From the NCBI RefSeq assembly GCF_013836145.1, contig NZ_CP057483.1, positions 2,418,001-2,482,000 on the forward strand: 64,000 nt of DNA, read 5' to 3'. Below, in pieces: positions 43,153 to 49,390 of this stretch. A program made the position numbers and the translations under genes. Position 1 is the stretch's first letter, and the number at the start of each line of letters is the position of its first letter. Source of the stretch: Citrobacter sp. RHB25-C09. GTDB taxonomy: Bacteria; Pseudomonadota; Gammaproteobacteria; Enterobacterales; Enterobacteriaceae. The notes under the pieces were generated by a model. The model was not told the DNA's origin, did no database searches, and saw only the letters and a program-made list of their open reading frames with translations.

Positions 43153-44004
43153 ATGGTTGATATGACTAAAACTACCACTGAGAAAAAACTCACTCCGAGT
43201 GATGTTCGTGGCGTGTTCATTCGTTCTAACCTGTTCCAGGGTTCATGGAACTTCGAACGTATGCAGGCGCTGGGTTTCTGCTTCTCTATGGTACCGGCGA
43301 TCAAACGCCTGTACCCGGAGAACAACGATGCGCGTAAGCAGGCCATCAAACGTCACCTGGAATTCTTTAACACCCATCCTTATGTCGCAGCGCCGGTCCT
43401 TGGCGTGACGCTGGCGATGGAAGAACAGCGTGCTAACGGCGCGGAGATCGATGACGGTGCCATCAACGGTATCAAAGTCGGTTTGATGGGGCCGCTGGCA
43501 GGCGTCGGCGACCCGATCTTCTGGGGGACTGTTCGTCCGGTCTTCGCGGCATTAGGTGCCGGGATCGCAATGAGCGGTAACCTACTTGGCCCATTACTGT
43601 TCTTTATTCTGTTCAACGCCGTTCGCCTGCTGACCCGCTACTATGGTGTGGCTTACGGCTACCGTAAAGGGGTTGATATCGTTCAGGATATGGGCGGCGG
43701 CTTCCTGCAAAAACTGACTGAGGGGGCGTCAATCCTCGGCCTGTTTGTAATGGGGGCCCTGGTTAACAAGTGGACACACGTGAACATCCCCCTGGTGGTT
43801 TCAACCATCACGGGTCAGGATGGTCAGACCCGTGTGACAACCGTGCAGACCATTCTCGATCAGTTGATGCCGGGTCTGGTTCCGCTTCTGTTGACCTTCG
43901 CCTGTATGTGGCTACTGCGTAAGAAAGTTAACCCGCTGTGGATTATCGTTGGCTTCTTCGTCATCGGTATCGCCGGTTACGCAGTTGGTCTGCTGGGCCT
44001 GTAA
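43153..44004 (+). CDS. manZ: Mannose PTS enzyme IID component
   Basis: Membrane subunit partner of ManY, 283 residues from ATG 43153 (MVDMTKTTTEKKL), with AGGTGAGCGAA upstream; an in-frame GTG at 43144 would add three residues. IID-family motifs RSNLFQGSWNFERMQALGF, GVGDPIFWGTVRPV and ANGAEIDDGAINGIKVGLMGPLAG (bases about 43432-43503) are present. C-terminal helices are strongly hydrophobic. It is the last gene of manXYZ, followed by a strong terminator. Confidence 0.97.
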   Translation: MVDMTKTTTEKKLTPSDVRGVFIRSNLFQGSWNFERMQALGFCFSMVPAIKRLYPENNDARKQAIKRHLEFFNTHPYVAAPVLGVTLAMEEQRANGAEIDDGAINGIKVGLMGPLAGVGDPIFWGTVRPVFAALGAGIAMSGNLLGPLLFFILFNAVRLLTRYYGVAYGYRKGVDIVQDMGGGFLQKLTEGASILGLFVMGALVNKWTHVNIPLVVSTITGQDGQTRVTTVQTILDQLMPGLVPLLLTFACMWLLRKKVNPLWIIVGFFVIGIAGYAVGLLGL

Positions 44005-44019
44005 GTATTGAGTAAGCTG

Positions 44020-44037
44020 CCGGGGCTAACGCCCCGG
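44020..44037 (+). terminator. Terminator of manXYZ
   Basis: CCGGGGC-TAAC-GCCCCGG stem followed by TTTTTTT. It lies 16 bases after the manZ stop and just before yobD. Confidence 0.9.
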
Positions 44038-44056
44038 TTTTTTATCTGGAGGATGA

Positions 44057-44515
44057 ATGACTATCACGGACCTGGTGCTGGTTTTATTTATTGCCGCGTT
44101 ACTGGCTTTCGCAATTTACGATCAGTTCATCATGCCCCGCCGTAATGGCCCCACCCTGCTTGCAGTCCCTCTGCTCCGCCGTGGTCGTGTCGATAGCGTT
44201 ATTTTTATCGCTCTGATCGCGATTCTTATCTACAACAACGTCATCAATCACGGCGCACAATTTACCACCTGGTTATTATGTGCGCTGGTATTAATGGGAT
44301 TTTATCTTTTCTGGGTTCGCGTCCCGAAGATCATCTTTAAACAAAATGGCTTTTTCTTCGCCAATGTGTGGATAGAATATCCGCGTATTAAAGGGATGAA
44401 TTTATCGGAGGACGGCGTTCTGGTGATGCAATTAGAGCAAAGGCGTTTACTTATTCGCGTACGAAATATCGACGACCTGGAAAGTATATATAAACTTCTA
44501 TCTAATTCTCAATGA
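44057..44515 (+). CDS. yobD: DUF986 membrane protein YobD
   Basis: Inner-membrane protein of 152 residues (UPF0266), the E. coli YobD length. Three hydrophobic segments cover residues about 5-25, 44-62 and 67-85; the C-terminal half is soluble and charged (KLLSNSQ end). Start ATG 44057 has TGGAGGATGA upstream. Function is unknown. It is downstream of the manXYZ terminator; any read-through would place it in that operon. Confidence 0.9.
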   Translation: MTITDLVLVLFIAALLAFAIYDQFIMPRRNGPTLLAVPLLRRGRVDSVIFIALIAILIYNNVINHGAQFTTWLLCALVLMGFYLFWVRVPKIIFKQNGFFFANVWIEYPRIKGMNLSEDGVLVMQLEQRRLLIRVRNIDDLESIYKLLSNSQ

Positions 44516-44521
44516 GTTACA

Positions 44522-44583
44522 ATGATAGCCTGCGCTATGTTTTCACTATTTACCGCAAACGAAAACATAGCTTAGGCTATATC
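44522..44583. promoter_or_regulatory. Two tandem MntR boxes upstream of mntP
   Basis: Box 1 at 44522-44541 is ATGATAGC-CTGC-GCTATGTT. Box 2 at 44564-44583 is AACATAGC-TTAG-GCTATATC. Both match the enterobacterial MntR palindrome AACATAGC-N4-GCTATGTT (14-15 of 16 arm positions). The centres are 42 bp apart, close to four helical turns. Mn-bound MntR activates E. coli mntP, so these are probably activating sites. Confidence 0.8.
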
Positions 44584-44714
44584 CTTGGCCGCGAAGACGT
44601 TATTTGTTTTAACGTTTTTTCAATAATTAAAGCTAAATGAAAATCGTTTTCAACTAACAATAAAATAATACCTTTCGATTGTTGTTTTACATTCTCAAAA
44701 TATGTTAATGTTGC

Positions 44715-44932
44715 GCCGTCATTTGGGGAGTAGCCGATTTCCAGACTCCGGAAATGTACGCGTCAACATACTCGTTGAAAAACGTGGCGCGTACGGATCA
44801 ACCGTAATGTTGATCAGGCGAGACCATATGCACATCAACTGCTATGCGTTCTTTTGGAACTCAAGGTTCAGGGGGCGCATGTTCGCTGGGGGCAGTGATG
44901 TGTTTTATGGAACCCCCGGTCAGGACGCTGTC
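44715..44932 (+). ncRNA. yybP-ykoY manganese riboswitch in the mntP leader
   Basis: The leader contains the yybP-ykoY hallmark TTGGGGAGTAGCCGATTTC near 44721-44739. Long paired segments follow, with the second conserved GAGACCATATGC segment (about 44820-44831) and GGGGGCGCATG. It ends in GGAACCCCCGG / CAGGACG just before the ATG. Rfam-type yybP-ykoY elements bind Mn2+ and raise mntP expression in E. coli. Precise helix boundaries need folding. Confidence 0.8.
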
Positions 44933-45499
44933 ATGAATATCACCGCTACTGTTCTTCTCGCTTTCGGCATGTCGATGGATGCTTTTGCTGCATCAATTGG
45001 CAAAGGTGCCACGCTGCATAAACCCAAATTTTCAGAAGCTCTTCGCACGGGTCTTATTTTCGGTACGGTTGAAACGCTTACCCCCCTGATTGGCTGGGGA
45101 TTAGGTGTTCTCGCAAATCAATTTGTCCTTGAGTGGAATCACTGGATTGCCTTCGTACTGCTGGTGTTTTTGGGGGGGCGGATGATGATTGAAGGCATCC
45201 GGGGTGGTGATGATGAAGATGAAGAACCACCGCGCCGTCACGGTTTCTGGCTGCTGGTCACTACCGCTATCGCGACCAGCCTTGACGCCATGGCAGTCGG
45301 CGTGGGTCTGGCGTTTCTGCAGGTCAATATCATTTACACGGCGCTGGCCATCGGTTGTGCCACGTTAACGATGTCTACGTTGGGAATAATGATCGGACGC
45401 TTTATCGGCCCGTTGCTCGGTAAACGGGCGGAAATTCTTGGCGGGCTGGTACTTATCGGTATTGGCGCACAGATTCTCTGGGCACACTTCCACGGTTAA
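44933..45499 (+). CDS. mntP: Manganese efflux pump MntP
   Basis: Inner-membrane Mn2+ exporter (YebN) of 188 residues from ATG 44933 (MNITATVLLAFGMSMDAFAA); the open frame upstream is the riboswitch leader. Six hydrophobic segments form two repeats with conserved Asp in GMSMDAFAASIGKG and ATSLDAMAVGVG. An acidic/basic loop (EDEEPPRRHG) separates the repeats. Control is dual: MntR at the promoter and a yybP-ykoY leader. It is convergent with rlmA, whose stop overlaps by 4 bases. Confidence 0.96.
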   Translation: MNITATVLLAFGMSMDAFAASIGKGATLHKPKFSEALRTGLIFGTVETLTPLIGWGLGVLANQFVLEWNHWIAFVLLVFLGGRMMIEGIRGGDDEDEEPPRRHGFWLLVTTAIATSLDAMAVGVGLAFLQVNIIYTALAIGCATLTMSTLGIMIGRFIGPLLGKRAEILGGLVLIGIGAQILWAHFHG

Positions 45500-46305
45500 T
45501 TCGCGCGCTGCCAGATGTTCAGACAAAAATCGGTCTGGCAGTTGAACGACACCTGTTCCGCAAGTTGCTCCCATACCTCCGCTTTTGCCCGCCAGGCAAA
45601 AGGCGTCATCTGTAACAAGGCCATCGCTTCGCGACCGCTTAAGGTCATCGGATAGGCTAATGAAACGCTCTCCTGCAAGATAAAACCTGCAAGCTGCTCA
45701 CTGTGAGGCGCATGCAGACGTACCTCATCGTAGATAAGTCCTTTCAGTTCCATTAAATGACGCGGGCCAGGCGTCGCGGTAATCACCCAACCGCCAGGCT
45801 TAACAACACGCGCCAGTTCTTCGGCTTTACATGGTGCATAGATGCGAACAATGGCATCCTGGCTGGCATCTGCAAAAGGTAATCTGTGGCTCGATGCCAC
45901 GCAGAACATCACTTGTGAATAGCGTTTGGCTGCCGCTCTAATGGCGTTTTTTGCCACATCCAGACCGTAGGTTTGAAGCGTTGGGAGTGCATCCGCAAAT
46001 GCATGCGTGTAATACCCTTCCCCACAGCCAATATCAAGCAGCGAAGTGGCTGATGCATCCAGTCGTGCGGAGAGGTGATGCACAATCGCATCACGAAGTG
46101 GCTGATAGTGCCCGGCATCAAGAAAAGCGCGTCGAGCCTGCATCATTTCCGCGCTGTCGCCAGGATCGCGCGAACGTTTATGCTGAACCGGCATCAGGTT
46201 AACATACCCTTCTTTCGCCATATCAAACTGGTGCCGCTGCGCACAGACAAAACTGTTTTTCACTTGCGCAAGGGGCTGGTGACATAATGGGCAGGTAAAC
46301 GACAT
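45496..46305 (-). CDS. rlmA: 23S rRNA (guanine-745-N1)-methyltransferase
   Basis: SAM-dependent enzyme (RrmA) that methylates N1 of G745 in 23S rRNA helix 35. It is 269 residues. The N-terminal zinc finger CPLCHQPL...CAQRHQ lies at residues about 5-27. The SAM motif is LLDIGCGEGYYTHAF near residue 90, and a post-I motif is YGLDVAKNAI. Start ATG 46305. It is convergent with mntP, overlapping by 4 bases. Confidence 0.95.
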   Translation of the reverse strand: MSFTCPLCHQPLAQVKNSFVCAQRHQFDMAKEGYVNLMPVQHKRSRDPGDSAEMMQARRAFLDAGHYQPLRDAIVHHLSARLDASATSLLDIGCGEGYYTHAFADALPTLQTYGLDVAKNAIRAAAKRYSQVMFCVASSHRLPFADASQDAIVRIYAPCKAEELARVVKPGGWVITATPGPRHLMELKGLIYDEVRLHAPHSEQLAGFILQESVSLAYPMTLSGREAMALLQMTPFAWRAKAEVWEQLAEQVSFNCQTDFCLNIWQRAN

Positions 46306-46422
46306 AGCAACTCCGGCAGATAAATTTCGGCCGCAAGTGTAGCGCGATTTACGTCCCGGGAGAATATGTTACCGCGTGAGGTGGGTGGCGATCTGTTTCA
46401 TTATGACAGGAAGATAAATTAA

Positions 46423-46446
46423 AAAGCCCCGCATTAGCGAGGCTTT
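46423..46446. terminator. Terminator of yobF-cspC
   Basis: Minus-strand AAAGCCTCGC-TAAT-GCGGGGCTTT followed by TTAATTT, 47 bases after the cspC stop. Confidence 0.85.
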
Positions 46447-46492
46447 AAATCTGAGTATGATGCGCGTGGGCGCTTCAAATCAGTGGTTTCGA

Positions 46493-46702
46493 TCAGATAG
46501 CTGTTACGTTAACAGCAGCCGGACCTTTCTGGCCGTCCTGAATTTCGAACTCAACGTTCTGGCCTTCAGCCAGAGTTTTGAAACCATTACCCTGGATAGC
46601 AGAGAAGTGTACAAACACATCTTTGCTGCCGTCTGCAGGAGTAATAAAGCCAAAACCTTTAGATTCGTTGAACCACTTAACTTGACCTTTGATCTTTGCC
46701 AT
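46493..46702 (-). CDS. cspC: Cold-shock-like protein CspC
   Basis: RNA/DNA-binding CspA-family protein of 69 residues, apparently identical to E. coli CspC. RNP1 is KGFGFI and RNP2 is VFVHF, both on the five-stranded OB fold. CspC is made at 37 C, stabilises rpoS and stress mRNAs and acts as a transcription antiterminator. The start is ATG 46702 ([10 protein letters not shown]), with AAGGAATTTTGCAA upstream. An ATG two codons earlier is in frame. It lies 12 bases downstream of yobF in one operon. Confidence 0.98.
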
Positions 46703-46714
46703 TTGCAAAATTCC

Positions 46715-46858
46715 TTAGAGTGTTTTCTTAGCCCGCAGGCATAACATAGATAAAACTGAGACATTACTGCTTGAGGCACTAATATAAGGTTCGGCAGAGA
46801 AGCGGTATTCAACGACAACGTTTTTACTCAGGACTTCTTTACTGAAAATGCCACACAT
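46715..46858 (-). CDS. yobF: Small protein YobF, 47 residues
   Basis: The frame ATG 46858-46856 to TAA 46717-46715 encodes MCGIFSKEVLSKNVVVEYRF and ends LCLRAKKTL, matching E. coli YobF (47 residues). The C-terminal half contains a mildly hydrophobic VLSMLCLRAKK stretch. YobF is a stress-inducible small protein in E. coli; its role is unknown. The stop lies 12 bases before the cspC start, so the cspC ribosome-binding site is at the yobF end and the two are probably co-translated. Confidence 0.9.
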   Translation of the reverse strand: MCGIFSKEVLSKNVVVEYRFSAEPYISASSSNVSVLSMLCLRAKKTL

Positions 46859-47472
46859 AAACAGAACTGTACCTCGTTTAACCCAAAACGTGTTATCACA
46901 TACAACGTTAATTATGGCAAGCCATTTTTAAACGTGTCTCGATCAGTCGCACAAATCTCGCGAGCCGACATCACCTATGCGCGCAGTTATGCGTCAACAC
47001 GCATGATGTTATATTCCCGCTTCTTACCTCATCCCTCGTCGGACCAGCGTCGTAACGGGGACTTTTCTAACATAGCTCAATAAGTTCGCTTCTTCCTGGT
47101 TATCTGCGCACCTTATCGCCAGCCCAGGTCGTTATTACAAAAAATGCGTTGTTATGCAGAATTTGTCGTAACGCAAAATTACTGATTTCATAATTTCGTC
47201 CCCCAATTGTTGCTGTTCAAAATCACTCTTTCTTATGCACTAAATTAATGAAAGAAAGATGACAGTGCACTAAAAAAGGGAGAGAAACGTTTCGCTATTA
47301 TTAAATTTGATCGTTACCACATTAAGGTCAGCGTCACACTATTTACCTATGGATAAACAAATTTAAGTAGGGGTATAAGACAACGCGTTAAAAGCTCAGC
47401 GAAAATTTGAGAGAGGAAAACAGAATTACTGCGGTTGCACTCTACGGGTGCAACTTTATGCTACCAGACAAA
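46859..47472. other. Gene-free gap upstream of yobF
   Basis: About 610 bases with no ORF I can support on either strand. The part nearest yobF (46859-47200) should be its leader and promoter, with AT-rich tracts around 46910-46940 and 47140-47300. A weak hairpin GTTGCAC/GTGCAAC lies at 47434-47454. An unrecognised small RNA cannot be excluded. Confidence 0.5.
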
Positions 47473-47495
47473 AGACCTGTGCAGGACACAGGTCT
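47473..47495. terminator. Terminator of yebO
   Basis: Perfect 9-bp stem AGACCTGTG / CACAGGTCT with 5-nt loop; on the minus strand it is followed by TTTG. It lies 15 bases after the yebO stop. Confidence 0.8.
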
Positions 47496-47510
47496 ATTTT
47501 CGTTTGCCGA

Positions 47511-47798
47511 TTATCGTTCGGCGACCAGACGAATGATACCGTCATCTTCCTGGGAAGCATTGTCTTTTGACGACGCCTCAGGGGCCTGTTCGGGTTCATT
47601 GGCCTCGCACAAACGGCGCAACAGCGCATTTTGTCGCTTCTGCTGATCCAACAGCGCTTCGAGCAATTCAATCTGTTCGTTTGTTCGCGAACTCGCACGG
47701 TTGATAAAGAACCACAGCGCCAGCCCAACCACCAGAACAACCACCGATACCAGCAAAGACGCAAAGTTAAGCGCGCCTGAATTCACAACTTCGTTCAT
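47511..47798 (-). CDS. yebO: Small membrane protein YebO
   Basis: Protein of 95 residues matching E. coli YebO. One transmembrane helix (about 12-34, FASLLVSVVVLVVGLALWFFI) is followed by a coiled-coil-like helix (NEQIELLEALLDQQKRQNAL) and an acidic tail ending IIRLVAER. Function is unknown. Start ATG 47798 with TGAGGTGGTGAA upstream. It lies between mgrB and yobF on the minus strand, as in E. coli. Confidence 0.9.
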   Translation of the reverse strand: MNEVVNSGALNFASLLVSVVVLVVGLALWFFINRASSRTNEQIELLEALLDQQKRQNALLRRLCEANEPEQAPEASSKDNASQEDDGIIRLVAER

Positions 47799-47872
47799 TT
47801 CACCACCTCAAAGTAGACGCGCTATTCTAGCACCGTCCCACGGGAAGGAAATCAACAGATGCAAAAATGTTC

Positions 47873-48016
47873 TTACCAGGGGATAAATTTATTGATGGCG
47901 CAAATTCCGCTGAAAAATTGTACATCCTGGTCACACATGATGTTGAATACCTGCGCCCACAGCAGAAGGCACACAAGCACAGCAACAACCAAAATGACCC
48001 ATCGAAACTTTTTCAC
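47873..48016 (-). CDS. mgrB: PhoQ feedback inhibitor MgrB, 47 residues
   Basis: The frame starts at GTG 48016-48014 and ends at TAA 47875-47873: MKKFRWVILVVAVLVCLLLW ... NKFIPW. It matches MgrB, an inner-membrane peptide that inhibits the PhoQ sensor kinase. One helix (about 6-23) anchors it. The two periplasmic cysteines of the functional protein are present (C28 in IMCDQD and C39 in GICAIN). The gene is intact, so PhoQ feedback should be normal. A GTG start is usual for mgrB. A PhoP-box-like element lies 50 bases upstream. Confidence 0.93.
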   Translation of the reverse strand: MKKFRWVILVVAVLVCLLLWAQVFNIMCDQDVQFFSGICAINKFIPW

Positions 48017-48065
48017 ACCACTCTCCACATCGACATCTTCTACGCCTAAATTACCATGAGTTTCT

Positions 48066-48082
48066 TAAACAAGGACTAACTG
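48066..48082 (-). promoter_or_regulatory. PhoP-box-like site upstream of mgrB
   Basis: On the minus strand CAGTTA-GTCCT-TGTTTA fits the PhoP direct repeat (T/G)GTTTA-N5-(T/G)GTTTA, with one perfect and one degenerate half. A -10-like TAATTT follows 12 bases on, the usual spacing for PhoP-activated promoters. Confidence 0.5.
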
Positions 48083-48174
48083 CGTCGCTATTATCAACTT
48101 TTCGGAATGATTCACTTGTTTTCATAAACGTAGCGGATAAGCTCAGCCTAACGAAAAAAAGAAACGAGGTCATG

Positions 48175-48414
48175 ATGCGATTGATCATTCGCGGCATAAT
48201 GCTGATAGCGCTGGTCTGGATAGGTTTACTACTCAGTGGCTATGGCATTCTTATTGGCAGTCAGGAAAACGCCGCCGGGCTCGGGCTAAAATGTACGTAT
48301 CTTACCGCTCGTGGAACGGCGACTGCGCAATATGTACATACGGACAGCGGGCTGATTGGGTTAACGGACTGTCCTCTGCTACGTAAGAGTACCGTGATCA
48401 TCGACAACGGCTAA
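48175..48414 (+). CDS. yobH: Uncharacterised exported/membrane protein YobH
   Basis: Protein of 79 residues from the second of two adjacent ATGs (48175), which is better spaced from GAGG; ATG 48172 would add one residue. It matches E. coli YobH (79 residues). An N-terminal hydrophobic helix (about 5-27, IIRGIMLIALVWIGLLLSGY) looks like a membrane anchor or uncleaved signal. Two cysteines follow in LKCTYLTARG and LTDCPLLRKS and may form a disulfide. Function is unknown. It is divergent from mgrB; in E. coli the next gene is kdgR, but here fimbrial genes intervene. Confidence 0.85.
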   Translation: MRLIIRGIMLIALVWIGLLLSGYGILIGSQENAAGLGLKCTYLTARGTATAQYVHTDSGLIGLTDCPLLRKSTVIIDNG

Positions 48415-48428
48415 ACCTTCTTAAACGG

Positions 48429-48492
48429 TTCAGTAATCACTAACTGAAGCAAACGAAGCGCGCGTCTCGCCTACGCTAGTGATTACCCTTTT
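48429..48492 (+). terminator. Long-loop terminator with a competing hairpin after yobH
   Basis: Perfect 10-bp inverted repeat GTAATCACTA (48433-48442) / TAGTGATTAC (48477-48486) with a 34-nt loop is followed by CCTTTTT. An alternative stem TTCAGT (48429-48434) / ACTGAA (48443-48448) would block the 5' arm. The remaining gap to 48757 is very AT-rich and must hold the fimbrial promoter. Confidence 0.5.
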
Positions 48493-48757
48493 TGATCTGA
48501 ACACCTGTAATACCTAAATATAATCTGAAAAGTCAACTTCTATGCGCTGTACGTTTCCATAATTATTGATGCCTCTTAAAATTAGCATACACCTGCTTGT
48601 CATAAATATTTATGATGCCTTGCTGAACATTCTTTGACCACAATGATATTAATAATATTCATTGTTCATTTCAGTATTTCTAAATCCCCTATCTTTCTGT
48701 TTTCTTCTATATTCCGCAACGACGTTTTATTTTTACTCGTTGTTTAAAGGAAATATT

Positions 48758-49342
48758 ATGCTTACAGGAAAGAAAGCATTATTAGCACTCGCTGTATCAG
48801 CGCTCGTATCCACAACTGCATATGCTGAAGACATGGGCTCTGGTAAACTTCATTTTAAAGGTGAAGTTATCGAAGCACCTTGTGAAATTGATCCTAACTA
48901 TGTTGATCAGGATATTGATTTGGGTCAGGTGACAACCTCCCACATTAACAGTACCGGCTATAGCGAAAACAAGCAGGTAGAAATTAAGCTCATTAACTGT
49001 ACCTTAAATACGACAGTTAAAACCGGTACGGAAAGCGATCTCTATTCCAAGGTTGACGTCACGTTTAACAGTACTGCTCACGTTACTGAAGGCAGCGACC
49101 TGAACCTGCTGGATAATACCACAGCAGGTGCGGCAACGGGCGTCGGCGTACGCTTGCTCAACAGTGATGGTTCAAAAAACATTACGCTGGGTACGCCGGA
49201 AGAAATCACACTCAACCAGGCCTCCGCGGAGCAGTCACTTCTGTTTAATGCGCGTATGGAACTGATTGATGGCACAAAAGCGACACCTGCAACTCCAGGT
49301 GCAGTTACTGCCGAAGCAACCTACGTTCTGGAATATAAGTAA
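48758..49342 (+). CDS. Fimbrial major subunit (pilin)
   Basis: Probable structural pilin of 194 residues from ATG 48758, behind AAAGGAAATATT. The signal peptide MLTGKKALLALAVSALVSTTAYA is cleaved before EDMG. The mature protein has the type 1-like features GKLHFKGEVIEAPCEID, a second Cys (LINCTLNTT) for the pilin disulfide, and a C-terminal beta-zipper strand ending EATYVLEYK with the penultimate Tyr. A hairpin terminator follows, as is common after major subunits to set high stoichiometry. It is the first gene of a four-gene chaperone-usher operon. I do not recognise a named orthologue. Confidence 0.85.
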   Translation: MLTGKKALLALAVSALVSTTAYAEDMGSGKLHFKGEVIEAPCEIDPNYVDQDIDLGQVTTSHINSTGYSENKQVEIKLINCTLNTTVKTGTESDLYSKVDVTFNSTAHVTEGSDLNLLDNTTAGAATGVGVRLLNSDGSKNITLGTPEEITLNQASAEQSLLFNARMELIDGTKATPATPGAVTAEATYVLEYK

Positions 49343-49348
49343 TATGTA

Positions 49349-49368
49349 AGGCGACCTGATGGTCGCCT
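49349..49368 (+). terminator. Attenuating hairpin between pilin and usher genes
   Basis: AGGCGACC-TGAT-GGTCGCCT followed by CTTTATT in the 48-base gap before the usher. It would let most transcripts stop after the major subunit. Confidence 0.8.
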
Positions 49369-49390
49369 CTTTATTCATCATAGGGAAAAG

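Noticed and set aside
47407..47646. 79-codon plus-strand open frame in the yobF-yebO gap
   Set aside because: Runs over the yebO terminator and antisense into yebO; no start signal.
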